Below are positions 26,713-36,377 of a stretch of DNA of 64,000 bases, piece after piece; position 1 is the first letter of the stretch, and each line of letters begins with the position of its first letter. The notes under the pieces are model-generated. The model was given only the letters and a program-made list of their open reading frames with translations, had not been told where the DNA came from and searched no databases. Origin of the DNA: Prolixibacteraceae bacterium (GTDB taxonomy: Bacteria > Bacteroidota > Bacteroidia > Bacteroidales > Prolixibacteraceae); assembly GCA_019856515.1 (NCBI GenBank), contig CP082230.1, positions 4,836,001 through 4,900,000 on the forward strand, written 5' to 3'. The translations under genes and the position numbers were made by a program.

Positions 26713-27192
26713 TTATTTCTCTAGTAACTTTTTAATGAGAGTCTCCATTTTCTCTGGTTTTGCAACAGGAGCGAATCGTTTGATTGGTTTACCCTCTCTA
26801 TCGATTACAAACTTAGTAAAATTCCATTTTATCTTCGAACCAAACCATCCTCCAAGTTCTCCTTTTAGATATTTAAAGATAGGATGTGATTGATCCCCAT
26901 TAACATCTACTTTGCTAAACATAGGGAAAGATACACCGTAGTTAATTAGGCACCCTTCACTTATCTCTTTTTCGCCACCAGGCTCTTGGTTTCCGAATTG
27001 GTTACAAGGAAAACCTAAGATAACTAACCCTTGATCTTTGTACTTTTGGTATAGCGCCTCTAATCCTTCGTATTGAGGGGTTAATCCACATTTGCTTGCT
27101 GTGTTTACGACAACAACTACTTTGCCATCGAATTCAGACATGTTTAACTCTTTTCCTTGTAGTGTGCGGGCTGTAAAATCGTAGAATTTCAT
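26713..27192 (-). CDS. Glutathione peroxidase (thiol peroxidase, Cys type)
   Basis: A 159-residue thioredoxin-fold peroxidase that reduces H2O2 and organic hydroperoxides. The peroxidatic Cys35 is in [12 protein letters not shown]. The second motif [13 protein letters not shown] and the [12 protein letters not shown] segment supply the Gln/Trp/Asn part of the catalytic tetrad. Bacterial Cys-type enzymes usually take electrons from thioredoxin rather than glutathione. There is no signal peptide, so it acts in the cytoplasm. It is transcribed from the promoter at 27227-27257 together with the OhrR-like gene. Confidence 0.95.
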   Translation of the reverse strand: MKFYDFTARTLQGKELNMSEFDGKVVVVVNTASKCGLTPQYEGLEALYQKYKDQGLVILGFPCNQFGNQEPGGEKEISEGCLINYGVSFPMFSKVDVNGDQSHPIFKYLKGELGGWFGSKIKWNFTKFVIDREGKPIKRFAPVAKPEKMETLIKKLLEK

Positions 27193-27226
27193 AATCGTAT
27201 ATTGTTTGTTTTGTTTAAATCTTATG

Positions 27227-27257
27227 CAATTATATCGCTTACGATTGAATTGTGCAA
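27227..27257 (-). promoter_or_regulatory. Promoter of the gpx-ohrR operon
   Basis: On the minus strand, TTG (27255-27257), a 20-base spacer and TATAATTG (27227-27234), one mismatch to TAnnTTTG. It lies 34 bases before the gpx start codon. The rest of the 27193-27621 gap shows only this and the pheT promoter. Confidence 0.5.
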
Positions 27258-27528
27258 GTTTTTCATTGAATATTTACTATGAATTATTAGAGTTGTATCT
27301 CTATTGTTTGTGTGTAATCGGGTGGTATATAGAGAATTGGATGGTGTTTTTTGCTTGTGGGTATTTGTTGGTGTAAAAGAAGCGCGGATTGTGTTAAAAG
27401 TAATACTCTTCACGAATGTGCTGCCAAAGTTACTTTTATTGGAGTCGTCTGAATTTCTTAATAATTGTATTAATAGGAGTCGTTTTCTTTGAAAAGATTA
27501 GTTCAATATGAAATAACGAAAAGACGAT

Positions 27529-27559
27529 TTGTCCAATAGCACTGTTTTGGTTACATTTG
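27529..27559 (+). promoter_or_regulatory. Promoter of pheT
   Basis: TTG at 27529-27531, a 20-base spacer and TACATTTG at 27552-27559: an exact match to the Bacteroidota -33/-7 pattern. The start codon is 62 bases downstream. Confidence 0.65.
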
Positions 27560-27621
27560 TTCTTCTTATGTTTTAGACATAAAAAAGTGATCAAAAGCAA
27601 GTTAAAAATACCTTATATAAG

Positions 27622-30081
27622 ATGAATATTTCGTATAGTTGGTTAAAGGATTATATAGACACAGATCTATCTCCTGCAGAGCTCTCTTCCATTCTTACAC
27701 AGACTGGATTAGAAGTTGGTAGTATTGAGGAAGTGGAAACCATTAAAGGTGGTTTAAAAGGGTTAGTAATTGGTGAAGTGAAGAGTTGTGAAGCCCATCC
27801 TGATTCGGACCACTTATCAAAAACTACTGTGGATGTAGGGGAAGCAGAGTTGTTACCAATTGTTTGTGGTGCGCCAAATGTGGCAGCAGGCCAAAAAGTT
27901 GTAGTAGCAGTAGTAGGTACTATTCTATACGATGGAGATAATGAGTTTAAGATCAAGAAGTCGAAGATTCGTGGTGAAGTTTCGATGGGTATGATCTGTG
28001 CTGAAGATGAGATCGGTTTGGGGGAAAGTCATGATGGTATTATGGTATTGCCATCAGATGCTCCTGTAGGAAAAGCTGCATCTGAATATTTCAACGTTGA
28101 GAATGACTATATCATTGAGATCGATTTAACACCTAACCGTGTGGATGGATCATCGCATATTGGTGTGGCAAGAGATTTGGCTGCATTCTTGAAACAGCAA
28201 AACGATAACATTACCTATAGTAAGCCATCTGTAGATGACTTTAAAGTTGATAATGACCAAGTGCCTGTTACGATAGATGTACGTAACTCAGCAGCATGCC
28301 CTATATATACAGGAGTAAGTATTCGTGGCGTTAAAGTAGAAAGCTCTCCAGAGTGGTTACAGAAGCGCTTAATTGTGATCGGTTTAACTCCAATCAATAA
28401 TATCGTAGATATTACAAACTACGTTCTATTTGAAACAGGTCAACCATTACATGCTTTTGATATGGCTAAAATCAAAGGCAATAAGATTGTTGTGGAAACC
28501 TTAGCACAAGGAACAAAGTTTACAACATTAGACGAAGTTGAAAGAGAGCTAGATGCGAAAGATCTGATGATTTGTAATGAATCGGAAGGAATGTGTATTG
28601 CAGGAGTGTTCGGAGGTTTAGATTCAGGAGTAAAGGATACAACTACTGATATATTCTTGGAGAGTGCATATTTCAATCCAGTTTACGTACGTAAGACTGC
28701 ACGTCGTCATGGATTAAGTACAGATTCGTCTTTCCGTTTTGAGAGAGGTGTCGATCCTAATGGAAATGAGTATGCTTTAAAGCGTGCTGCATTGTTAATT
28801 AAAGAGATTGCAGGTGGACAAATTTCTGGAGACATCCAACGTGTTGCTGCAGATGATGCTCCAACGGCTCCTTTTGAAGTGGTATTCAAACCATCTAATG
28901 CTCGTCGATTGATTGGTAAAGATATTGATGATGCTACTATCGAAAAGATTTTGGTTGCTCTAGAGATCGAGATAAGTAAGTCAGACGATGACACATGGAA
29001 CCTAAAAGTTCCTGCTTATAGAGTGGATGTTCAAAGGGAAGCTGATGTGGTCGAAGACATTCTACGTATCTATGGCTACAATAATGTACAACCAGGTACT
29101 GCAGTAAAGTCTACAATACAATATTCACATAAACCAAATAAGCATAAGTTACAGAATATGGTTTCTGACTCACTCTCAGCATGTGGGTTTAATGAGATCT
29201 GGAGTAACTCATTAGGAAAAGCTTCAAACTATGATGGATTGAACTCTTATCCTGAGGCTAATCTGGTTAAATTATTCAACCCTCTATCACAAGACCTTAA
29301 TGTGATGAGAGAGAATCTTCTGTTTGGTGGATTAGAGGCTGTTGAGCGTAATACTAACTTTAGAAATGGAGATCTATCTCTATATGAGTTTGGTAATGTT
29401 TATACCTATGATGAGTCTATTGAAACGGATAATCATGTTAATAGATACCATGAGGAAGAGCATCTAGGTTTATGGTTGTCAGGGAATAGAGATAATGAGG
29501 GATGGCAAGGCGAAGCAACAACTTCTTCTTTCTATACTTTGAAATCATATGTTATCAATATCCTTGAGAAACTTGGTATTACGGAAGATAAGATCCAAAT
29601 TAAGAGTTGTACTGAAGATATCTATAGTGATGCGATTCAGATTTGTCAAGGACCAAAAGTGTTGGCTACTCTAGGATATGTTGCGCCGTCTTTACTAAAG
29701 AAGAACGGGATTAAGACAACTGTATTCTATGCTGATATTCATTGGACAACGGTACTTACGACGTTGAAGAAACAAAAAGTTCAGTATACACCGCTTCCAA
29801 AATATCCTGAGGTACGTAGAGATCTTGCTTTATTGGTGGATAAGAGTGTAACATTTGATCAATTGAAAGCGATTGCACTTAAGGGAGAGAAGAATCTTCT
29901 TCGTAAAGTCGATATCTTTGATGTTTATGAAGGAGAGCACCTTCCTGAAGGAAAGAAATCATATGCATTGAGTTTCATCTTACGTGATGATAAAGGAACG
30001 CTTAAAGATAAGCAGATTGATAAAATCATGAACAAAATGATTAAGTCATTTGAACATCAGGTGGGAGCTTCTTTGCGATAA
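27622..30081 (+). CDS. pheT: Phenylalanine-tRNA ligase beta subunit
   Basis: The beta subunit of the alpha2-beta2 enzyme that charges tRNA-Phe. At 819 residues it has the full domain set: an N-terminal MNISYSWLKDYID start, an OB-fold tRNA-binding domain (about 40-150, with VVCGAPN-like IVCGAPNVAAGQ), B3/B4 editing domain (LMICNESEGMCIAGVFGG), B5 (VPAYRVDVQREADVVEDILR), a catalytic-like core and a C-terminal anticodon-binding FDX-ACB domain (YPEVRRDLALLVDKSV and KGTLKDKQID). The alpha subunit pheS is not next to it, as is usual in Bacteroidota. It is monocistronic, with its own promoter and terminator. Confidence 0.97.
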   Translation: MNISYSWLKDYIDTDLSPAELSSILTQTGLEVGSIEEVETIKGGLKGLVIGEVKSCEAHPDSDHLSKTTVDVGEAELLPIVCGAPNVAAGQKVVVAVVGTILYDGDNEFKIKKSKIRGEVSMGMICAEDEIGLGESHDGIMVLPSDAPVGKAASEYFNVENDYIIEIDLTPNRVDGSSHIGVARDLAAFLKQQNDNITYSKPSVDDFKVDNDQVPVTIDVRNSAACPIYTGVSIRGVKVESSPEWLQKRLIVIGLTPINNIVDITNYVLFETGQPLHAFDMAKIKGNKIVVETLAQGTKFTTLDEVERELDAKDLMICNESEGMCIAGVFGGLDSGVKDTTTDIFLESAYFNPVYVRKTARRHGLSTDSSFRFERGVDPNGNEYALKRAALLIKEIAGGQISGDIQRVAADDAPTAPFEVVFKPSNARRLIGKDIDDATIEKILVALEIEISKSDDDTWNLKVPAYRVDVQREADVVEDILRIYGYNNVQPGTAVKSTIQYSHKPNKHKLQNMVSDSLSACGFNEIWSNSLGKASNYDGLNSYPEANLVKLFNPLSQDLNVMRENLLFGGLEAVERNTNFRNGDLSLYEFGNVYTYDESIETDNHVNRYHEEEHLGLWLSGNRDNEGWQGEATTSSFYTLKSYVINILEKLGITEDKIQIKSCTEDIYSDAIQICQGPKVLATLGYVAPSLLKKNGIKTTVFYADIHWTTVLTTLKKQKVQYTPLPKYPEVRRDLALLVDKSVTFDQLKAIALKGEKNLLRKVDIFDVYEGEHLPEGKKSYALSFILRDDKGTLKDKQIDKIMNKMIKSFEHQVGASLR

Positions 30082-30117
30082 GCGAATGTGAGCCTGCATA
30101 TAATATAATATTTAAGT

Positions 30118-30150
30118 AAAGGTCAACCGTATGTGGTTGACCTTTCTTTT
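30118..30150 (+). terminator. Terminator of pheT
   Basis: AAAGGTCAACC (30118-30128) and GGTTGACCTTT (30135-30145) pair perfectly around a 6-nt loop, followed by CTTTT. Confidence 0.9.
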
Positions 30151-30341
30151 AGGTTTGATACGAATACTATCATTAAAAGTGAGGTGTATTTCCTTTCTAT
30201 TTTGTTTGAAAATAACAGATGAAGGGGTTATGGTATTATCATAGCCTTAACAAAACAAGATATCTTTGAAGTGATTTACCACTCCATTAAAAATAGAATT
30301 GGTATAGGAATAATAACTGTATAATTAAACGACCGAATATC

Positions 30342-31241
30342 ATGAGTGATAACAAAAAAGGAATACTCTTTGCTTGCTTCACCGCACTTTTATGGGGTTT
30401 TCTTGCGATCATATTAAAGATGGCATCCCAATTTCTGGATTCCCACACTATTGTGTTTGCTCGTTTTTCTATTGCTTTCTTAATTCTCTTAACCATTGTG
30501 TTGAGTCGGGGTCGATATACCACTCTGCAGATATTTAGAAAACCTCCATTGATGTTGATGGTCGCAACAGTTTGCCTGTCCCTTAACTATTATGGATATA
30601 TGCAGGGGATCCATTTGACCTCTCCAGGGAATGCACAGATATTAATTCAATGGGGTCCCATTCTACTTGCTCTTTCTGGTATTTTTATTTTTAAAGAGAA
30701 ACTGAGTCGATGGCAAGCCCTTGGCTTTGTCATTGCATTGTGTGGCTTTACACTCTTTTTTAGAGAAAAGCTGATAAATCTAATTGATTCTTCCAACGAG
30801 TATATTGAAGGTAATGTATGGACTTTGTTTGGTGGAACAATGTGGGCTATATATGCCATCTTACAAAAGAAGTTGGTGCAACGATTCAGCACCACTCAAT
30901 TAAATTTATTCATTTATGGTGTCGCTTCATTGTTGTTTTTGAGTCAAGCAGACCTGTCACAATTAGGAGTGTTAAGTCTGAAACAATGGGCAATTGTTGT
31001 GTTTTTAGGATTGAATACACTTTTGGCATATGGTGCATTAGCAGAAGCATTGAAATATACTAAAGCAAAGAATGTGAGTATTATCATTACGCTTAATCCT
31101 GTACTTACGTTTATCTTATTAGGGATTATGAGTGAGGTTGGTTTGCATTGGGTGGCCCCAGAACAACTGACTATTTTATCCATTGTTGGTGCAGTAGGGG
31201 TGTTAAGTGGTGCAATAATGATTATTGGAGGGAAAAAATAG
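30342..31241 (+). CDS. EamA/DMT family transporter
   Basis: A 299-residue inner-membrane permease with ten predicted helices arranged as two EamA repeats. The first begins KGILFACFTALLWGFLAIIL and contains SPGNAQILIQWGPILLAL. The second begins GNVWTLFGGTMWAIYAIL and ends LLGIMSEVGLHW and GAVGVLSGAIMI. The family exports or imports metabolites such as amino acids; the substrate cannot be told from sequence. The XRE-S24 regulator starts 12 bases after the stop codon, suggesting an operon. Confidence 0.92.
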   Translation: MSDNKKGILFACFTALLWGFLAIILKMASQFLDSHTIVFARFSIAFLILLTIVLSRGRYTTLQIFRKPPLMLMVATVCLSLNYYGYMQGIHLTSPGNAQILIQWGPILLALSGIFIFKEKLSRWQALGFVIALCGFTLFFREKLINLIDSSNEYIEGNVWTLFGGTMWAIYAILQKKLVQRFSTTQLNLFIYGVASLLFLSQADLSQLGVLSLKQWAIVVFLGLNTLLAYGALAEALKYTKAKNVSIIITLNPVLTFILLGIMSEVGLHWVAPEQLTILSIVGAVGVLSGAIMIIGGKK

Positions 31242-31253
31242 AAGAGACTAATT

Positions 31254-31946
31254 ATGAAATATCTAGCATCGAATTTAAAGTATTTAAGGACGGAATTTCT
31301 TTTGTCACAGAAGAAATTGGGCGAAAGGATTAATATCTCTGCGTCTTCCATTGGTTGTTATGAAAAAGAGAGGAGTACTCCTTCATTACGTAATATTCAG
31401 AAACTATCTACCACTTTCGGAGTGGATATCGATACCTTGCTTCATGTTGATTTAACAACAGAGCATAGAGAGATCTCTAGAGAAGGTAAGAATATACGTG
31501 TTCTTCCCATTGTTGTGGAGAGTGATAATAAAGAGAAAGCTTCGATTGTTCCTGCAAAAGCTGCTGCAGGTTATACTGAAGGGTATGCAGAACCTCAATT
31601 CGTTTCGAGTTTAGTCAATTTCGATCTGCCATTTCCTGAATTACAGAAAGAACAGACATATCGCGTGTTTCAGATTACAGGAGATTCAATGTTGCCAATT
31701 AAGAATAACTCTTATGTGATCACCAGTTATTTGCAAAATTGGAGGGATGTGAAGTTTGGTTCTTGTTATATTGTTCTTACTAAAGAAGATGGAATTGTAT
31801 TTAAACGTATAGAAAAAAGTGAATCAACACATCGTTTAAGAATGACTTCTGACAATGACCAATATGATCCATACGAGATTCATATTAATGATATTAAAGA
31901 GATCTGGGTTGCGAAGGGTATTATTGATTTTGACCTTGATTCGTAG
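31254..31946 (+). CDS. XRE-family regulator with S24 (LexA-like) peptidase domain
   Basis: A 230-residue protein. The N-terminal Cro/C1-type helix-turn-helix occupies about 7-60 (LKYLRTEFLLSQKKLGERIN then SASSIGCYEKERSTPSLRNI). The C-terminal S24 domain has a catalytic Ser in ITGDSMLPI (about 143) and a Lys in GIVFKRIE (about 183). An AKAAAGYTEGY stretch near 104-114 resembles a self-cleavage loop. Such proteins act as stress- or phage-type repressors, but chromosomal Bacteroidota members adjacent to transporters are also common. It follows the DMT gene by 12 bases and ends at a terminator. Confidence 0.9.
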   Translation: MKYLASNLKYLRTEFLLSQKKLGERINISASSIGCYEKERSTPSLRNIQKLSTTFGVDIDTLLHVDLTTEHREISREGKNIRVLPIVVESDNKEKASIVPAKAAAGYTEGYAEPQFVSSLVNFDLPFPELQKEQTYRVFQITGDSMLPIKNNSYVITSYLQNWRDVKFGSCYIVLTKEDGIVFKRIEKSESTHRLRMTSDNDQYDPYEIHINDIKEIWVAKGIIDFDLDS

Positions 31947-31969
31947 CATAAAAATATCAAAATATATAG

Positions 31970-32000
31970 AAAAAGGAGAGGCTATGGCATCTCCTTTTTT
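31970..32000 (+). terminator. Terminator of the DMT/XRE-S24 operon
   Basis: AAAAAGGAGA (31970-31979) pairs with TCTCCTTTTTT (31990-32000) over a GGCTATGGCA loop. Confidence 0.85.
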
Positions 32001-32048
32001 GTATCTTAGAAACTCATAACCATTAAGATCTTTTTTTGTAATAGACAT

Positions 32049-32897
32049 ATGAATTCGTCTCCTATCTCAATATATCATTTTAAAGAAGCCGCAATACAGT
32101 TCGAGGTGGTAGATATCCAAAAGATTCTTTCTATGAAAGAGAAGTCTTTGGTAGCACATCGTTTAAGATTTCATCAAATATTAGTTATAACAGATGGAAG
32201 TGGGTTTCACGAAGTGGATTTTAAGGTAATTGAATTTCATAAGAGTACTATTATTCCTGTTGCTATGGGACAGGTACAACGTTTTGAGCCCAATTCTGAA
32301 ATGCGAGGATATGCGATTGTCTTCACTTCTGATTTTCTTATCAAAGAGTCGTTAGACTATAACTATCTATTTAATTTTACGATATTTATTCATAATATCA
32401 CGCCAATATTGTGTGAATGCAATGAGTCAATAGAGGTGTTAGTTGGAGAGATGCTTAGAGAACAGTTTGCCGGAGGACAATTTGAACAAGAAGCTTATTT
32501 AAGAAATTTACTCCTTAGTTTTTTAATTCAGATAGAAAGAAAGAAAAGGTCCTATTCCGAGATTGAGCCTAATCAGACATTGAATTTATATTTGAACTTT
32601 AGATGTGAGATTGAGCAGAATATTAGTTATAAACTTAAGATTGTTGATATTTGTGAGAAGTTATCGATCTCTCCAAAGCAGTTAAATCGTCAATTAAAAC
32701 AATATCATAATACTACAGCAAAGAAGTATATTGATGAGCGTATACTTCTTGAGATTAAAAGACTTTTATCTTATTCTACACTTTCAATGAAGGAAATTGC
32801 ATATCGAATTGGTTTTGACGATCCAACCAATTTTACTAAATACTTCAAGGGAAAGACTGGTCAGTTGCCTTCAGTGTATCGATTAAGATACCAATGA
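32049..32897 (+). CDS. AraC family transcriptional regulator
   Basis: A 282-residue regulator. The N-terminal ~170 residues form a cupin-like sensing region (HRLRFHQILVITDGSGFHEV and PVAMGQVQRFEP). The C-terminal ~100 residues contain two helix-turn-helix motifs: LKIVDICEKLSISPKQLNRQ and LSMKEIAYRIGFDDPTNFTK, ending YFKGKTGQLPSVYR. The effector is unknown. It lies directly upstream of, and in the same direction as, the ferredoxin and metallo-hydrolase genes, so it may control them, although a TAACTTTG -7 box suggests the ferredoxin gene has its own promoter. Confidence 0.93.
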   Translation: MNSSPISIYHFKEAAIQFEVVDIQKILSMKEKSLVAHRLRFHQILVITDGSGFHEVDFKVIEFHKSTIIPVAMGQVQRFEPNSEMRGYAIVFTSDFLIKESLDYNYLFNFTIFIHNITPILCECNESIEVLVGEMLREQFAGGQFEQEAYLRNLLLSFLIQIERKKRSYSEIEPNQTLNLYLNFRCEIEQNISYKLKIVDICEKLSISPKQLNRQLKQYHNTTAKKYIDERILLEIKRLLSYSTLSMKEIAYRIGFDDPTNFTKYFKGKTGQLPSVYRLRYQ

Positions 32898-32953
32898 CCT
32901 TTATTTACCATCCAATACCGTTTATTTACCTTTCTCCGTTGATTACAGGGTGC

Positions 32954-32961
32954 TAACTTTG
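32954..32961 (+). promoter_or_regulatory. -7 promoter box before the ferredoxin gene
   Basis: TAACTTTG fits TAnnTTTG exactly; no TTG lies at the proper upstream distance, as expected if an activator is needed. The box is only 13 bases before the ATG at 32975 but 79 before the ATG at 33041, which favours the later start codon for the ferredoxin. Confidence 0.4.
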
Positions 32962-33040
32962 CCTTTGTAATTGTATGGATTCATGCTCTATATGTCATGA
33001 AATCATTGTGAGGTTTACGTTTGTACTAATATTAATTGAG

Positions 33041-33349
33041 ATGGGACTAAAAAATAAACTTTTCGCAAAAGAACTAGATAAAGAACTTCGTATTAAGAAT
33101 GGGATATTAACCATTGATCAGAATTCATGTGATGGTTGTGGTGTTTGTGTTCAAAAATGCCCATTTGATGCAATGACGATTATTGAATTATCAAGAGAGC
33201 AAATTGAACAATTGTCATTTAAGGGACGTTTAAAAGTCCGAATCAAAGGAGCGAATAAAGCTTTTGTCGATGACCATCTTTGTACGGTGTGTGGTGCATG
33301 TATGAAAACATGTCATGAATTTGCGATTCATAAAGTTGTACAGGATTAA
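33041..33349 (+). CDS. 4Fe-4S dicluster ferredoxin-type protein
   Basis: A 102-residue iron-sulfur protein. The first cluster motif is CDGCGVCVQKCP, about residues 28-39; the second is CTVCGACMKTCHEF near the C-terminus, in which the usual final Cys-Pro is Cys-His. Between them is a basic insert (LKVRIKGANKAFVDD). The ATG at 33041 (MGLKNKLF) is chosen because it leaves a normal leader behind the -7 box at 32954; the alternative ATG at 32975 would add MDSCSICHEIIV and a hydrophobic stretch. It probably transfers electrons in a redox step linked to a neighbouring gene, but the partner is unknown. Confidence 0.85.
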   Translation: MGLKNKLFAKELDKELRIKNGILTIDQNSCDGCGVCVQKCPFDAMTIIELSREQIEQLSFKGRLKVRIKGANKAFVDDHLCTVCGACMKTCHEFAIHKVVQD

Positions 33350-33387
33350 GGTTATAGGTGTTGGAAATAGATAAACTGTATAGGACT

Positions 33388-34767
33388 ATGAAGAAAATGA
33401 ATAATGAAGGATATAGAAGGTTTAGAACTGCTATGTCATTAGCTCTAATGTTGTTGTTGACGACTAACTTCTCTTGTAAAACGGTTAACTCGGAGAAGAA
33501 AAAAGAGCATCCAAACCTTACTAAATTAAAGGCTCACTCTTCGGAATTTACTCCTGAAATCATTGCATTAGGTCATAATGTATATACTGCAGTGGGTTTT
33601 GATGGCTCAAATACTTCAATGATTGTAGGGGAAGATGGTGTGATTATTATTGATGCTTTACGTGCTTTGGGTGCAGCAGAGAAAGTGGCAGTTAAGTTTA
33701 GAGAGATTACACCGAAACCTGTAAAAGCGATAGTTTATACGCATGGTCATGGTGATCATACGGGTGGTGCTTCTGCTTTTATTACTAATGAAAAGGATGT
33801 TATTATTATTGCTAGAGAGGGTTTTAAAGAGGAGCTACAAGATCTTTCACCGGTAGGTGAGGTTTTGAAGAGAAGGAATGCGAGACAATTTGGGCGTAAT
33901 CTCCCTAAAAAAGATATTATCAATAGGGGAGTGGCTCCAGGTTATACATCTAAAGATCGTGTTGGACAAGGTTACTTGCCTCCCAATAGAACTTTCAATG
34001 ACTCTCTTTTTATTAAAGTTGCTGGAGTTCAACTAGAGCTATATGCAGCGGATGGAGAAACTAATGATCAACTATTTGTGTGGACTCCACAACTTAAAAC
34101 ATTATTTAGTGGTGATAACTATTATAAAGCTTTTCCTAATTTATATGCTATTAGAGGTTCTCGATATAGAGATGTGAAGGAGTGGGGTGAGTCTATCATG
34201 AAAATGAGTGGATTTCCAGTAGAACATCTTGTTCCTGGACATACACGTCCTTTAAGTGGAAAACATCGCATACACCAGTGTTTAGATAATTATGGAACAG
34301 CAATTCTGAGTGTATATGATCAAACCATTAAGTGTATGAATGACGGTTATTCTTTACAACAGACTGTAGATCATGTAAAACTGCCTAAAACATTAGCAGA
34401 ACAGCCAAATTTACAAGAGTTTTATGGGATGATTCCGTGGGGAGTGCGCTCTATATATCTACATTATGTTGGCTGGTTTGATGGTTCACCTTCTAATCTG
34501 TTACCACTGTCCGAAATGAGTGAGGCAAAGCATATGATTGAAATGGTGGGAGGAGAACGTAAGATGCTTCAGTATGTTAAAGATGCGATCAAAGAGAGCA
34601 GCTTTCAATGGGCACTACAACTGACAGATTATCTTGTTTGTGTGGGATATGAAAAAGCCAAAGTGATTGACCTTAGGATATTGATACTTAAGAGTCTTGC
34701 TTCTCAGCAGTTGAATGCACCTGCAAGAAACTATTACCTATCTTGTGCATATGAGCTTGAGAATTGA
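33388..34767 (+). CDS. Alkylsulfatase-like metallo-beta-lactamase-fold lipoprotein
   Basis: A 459-residue secreted hydrolase from the ATG at 33388 (a GTG at 33358 would add ten residues ahead of the signal). The signal peptide ends LLTTNFSC, a lipobox. The MBL core has the zinc motif THGHGDHTGG, the linear-sulfatase-like ARE..KEEL region, an AADGETNDQLFVW stretch and VPGHTRPLSG, followed by the helical dimerisation part (GWFDGSPSNLLPL). This order is that of SdsA1/BDS1-type alkylsulfatases, which release sulfate from alkyl sulfate esters. Those enzymes are usually ~650 residues; this one ends before the SCP2-like C-terminal domain. It follows the ferredoxin gene by 38 bases. Confidence 0.85.
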   Translation: MKKMNNEGYRRFRTAMSLALMLLLTTNFSCKTVNSEKKKEHPNLTKLKAHSSEFTPEIIALGHNVYTAVGFDGSNTSMIVGEDGVIIIDALRALGAAEKVAVKFREITPKPVKAIVYTHGHGDHTGGASAFITNEKDVIIIAREGFKEELQDLSPVGEVLKRRNARQFGRNLPKKDIINRGVAPGYTSKDRVGQGYLPPNRTFNDSLFIKVAGVQLELYAADGETNDQLFVWTPQLKTLFSGDNYYKAFPNLYAIRGSRYRDVKEWGESIMKMSGFPVEHLVPGHTRPLSGKHRIHQCLDNYGTAILSVYDQTIKCMNDGYSLQQTVDHVKLPKTLAEQPNLQEFYGMIPWGVRSIYLHYVGWFDGSPSNLLPLSEMSEAKHMIEMVGGERKMLQYVKDAIKESSFQWALQLTDYLVCVGYEKAKVIDLRILILKSLASQQLNAPARNYYLSCAYELEN

Positions 34768-34775
34768 TAGATAAT

Positions 34776-34806
34776 AAAAAAGGATGCCAAGTCGGCATCC
34801 TTTTTT
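34776..34806. terminator. Bidirectional terminator between the hydrolase gene and floA
   Basis: AAAAAAGGATGCC (34776-34788) pairs perfectly with 34794-34806 around a 5-nt loop, with A and T tracts on both sides. Confidence 0.9.
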
Positions 34807-34824
34807 ATTTATTATGGAATGGGC

Positions 34825-35817
34825 TTACTTTTCTTCAGTAGTTCCATGTTCAAGATCATCTCCAGAGATAGATCCTCTCATTTTAGTGTCTGCTTGGATG
34901 TTCTGATACTTCATATAATCCATTACACCTAAATTACCTGTTCTAAATGCTTCAGCAATTGCTAATGGTACTTCCGCTTCCGCTTGAATTACTTTTGCTT
35001 TTGCTTCTTGTGCTTTTGCGATCATCTCTTGCTCAAGTGCTACAGCCATTGCTCTACGCTCTTCTGCTTTTGCTTGTGCAATATTCTTATCTGCTTCAGC
35101 TTGATCCATCTGTAGGTAAGCACCAATGTTTTTACCTATATCGATGTCTGCAATATCAATAGATAAGATCTCAAATGCGGTACCAGCATCTAATCCTTTT
35201 TCTAATACAACACGTGAAATTGAATCAGGGTTTTCTAATACTTCTTTGTGTGAAGCTGAAGAACCAATAGAAGATACGATACCTTCCCCAACACGAGCAA
35301 GTACAGTATCTTCACCAGCACCACCAACCAATTGGTCGATGCTTGCGCGAACTGTAACTCGGGCTTTACATATCAACTGGATACCATCCTTTGCAACAGC
35401 TGTTACAGGAGGAGTGTTGATTACCTTAGGGTTTACAGACATCTGTACTGCTTCGAATACATCACGACCTGCTAAGTCAATTGCCGTTGCATCTTTGAAA
35501 GATAGCGCAATACCTGCTTTTGATGCTGATACTAAAGCATGAACAACTAATGCAACGCGTCCACCTGCAAGGTAGTGTGCTTCAAGGTCATCTCTTTTAA
35601 TTTCTGCTAAGCCTGCTTTGTGTGCTTCAACCATTGCTCTAACAATCACCCCTGGAGGTACTTTACGGAATCGCATTGCGAACAATTGAACAAGAGATAC
35701 ATGAACTCCTGAAGCTAAAGCTGTGATCCAAAGTCCTACCGGTACTAGGTAGAAGAAAATAAGGATCAGAACGAGAATAATTGGCAATAATACTGCCAAT
35801 GGAATAATACTACTCAT
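34825..35817 (-). CDS. floA: Flotillin-like protein FloA
   Basis: A 330-residue membrane scaffold that organises lipid microdomains. An N-terminal hydrophobic hairpin (about 5-40, [20 protein letters not shown] and [14 protein letters not shown]) is followed by the SPFH/band-7-like region ([37 protein letters not shown]). Then comes a long Ala/Glu-rich coiled coil ([20 protein letters not shown] to [20 protein letters not shown]) and a [14 protein letters not shown] end. Length and features are those of the FloA/YqfA family. It lies 13 bases downstream of the nfeD-type gene, in the classical nfeD-floA operon. Confidence 0.96.
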   Translation of the reverse strand: MSSIIPLAVLLPIILVLILIFFYLVPVGLWITALASGVHVSLVQLFAMRFRKVPPGVIVRAMVEAHKAGLAEIKRDDLEAHYLAGGRVALVVHALVSASKAGIALSFKDATAIDLAGRDVFEAVQMSVNPKVINTPPVTAVAKDGIQLICKARVTVRASIDQLVGGAGEDTVLARVGEGIVSSIGSSASHKEVLENPDSISRVVLEKGLDAGTAFEILSIDIADIDIGKNIGAYLQMDQAEADKNIAQAKAEERRAMAVALEQEMIAKAQEAKAKVIQAEAEVPLAIAEAFRTGNLGVMDYMKYQNIQADTKMRGSISGDDLEHGTTEEK

Positions 35818-35830
35818 TACTTATTAGGTA

Positions 35831-36316
35831 TTAATTATTATTATCTGATTCGACTGGTTTTACATATACTTTGTTATTCTCAATTTTCACCACTTCAATG
35901 TCTATATCTCTATCAATTACTCTTTCAATAGAGTAAGTTTGAATTCGTTGGTTATTTAAGATAGAGAAACCAACAGGTGCCATACGGGTTTCTGAAACTC
36001 CATGATCCCCAATATTGACTGTGATATCTTTAAGCGGATTCACTACACCATCGATGGTTGTATTTAACTTTGGAAAAAGGTGTTTATTCTTTTCCATGAT
36101 ATATTTGACAAGAAATGGTATGATAGCAGCATATGCTATCAAAGTGATTGTTGTCCCCCATATTCCATAGCTTATATAACTATAATATAAAGCGAAAGCT
36201 GCAACGAGTAACGCAAAAATTCCTGAGATAGATAATCCTGGTAGGATTCCCACTTCAACAATAATAAGAGCAGTTACAACCAATAGCAGAATGAAAAGTA
36301 TTAATATCGAAAGCAT
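35831..36316 (-). CDS. NfeD-like membrane protein
   Basis: A 161-residue protein with three or four N-terminal TM segments (LSILILFILLLVVTALIIVE, GLSISGIFALLVAAFALYYS, TTITLIAYAAIIPFLV) and a C-terminal OB-fold domain (GDHGVSETRMAPVGF... DIEVVKIENNKVYVKPV). This is the short NfeD1b-type form that partners with flotillins and lacks the protease domain. It is the promoter-proximal gene of the nfeD-floA operon. Confidence 0.92.
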   Translation of the reverse strand: MLSILILFILLLVVTALIIVEVGILPGLSISGIFALLVAAFALYYSYISYGIWGTTITLIAYAAIIPFLVKYIMEKNKHLFPKLNTTIDGVVNPLKDITVNIGDHGVSETRMAPVGFSILNNQRIQTYSIERVIDRDIDIEVVKIENNKVYVKPVESDNNN

Positions 36317-36377
36317 GATCCTGAGGTTTTAAATATTTTGATCTTGTTAAATTTAACAAAAAGATAGTGATTATTTA

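Noticed and set aside
27222..27492. Short ORFs in the gpx-pheT gap
   Set aside because: Both strands are open by chance, they overlap clear promoters and have no recognisable features.
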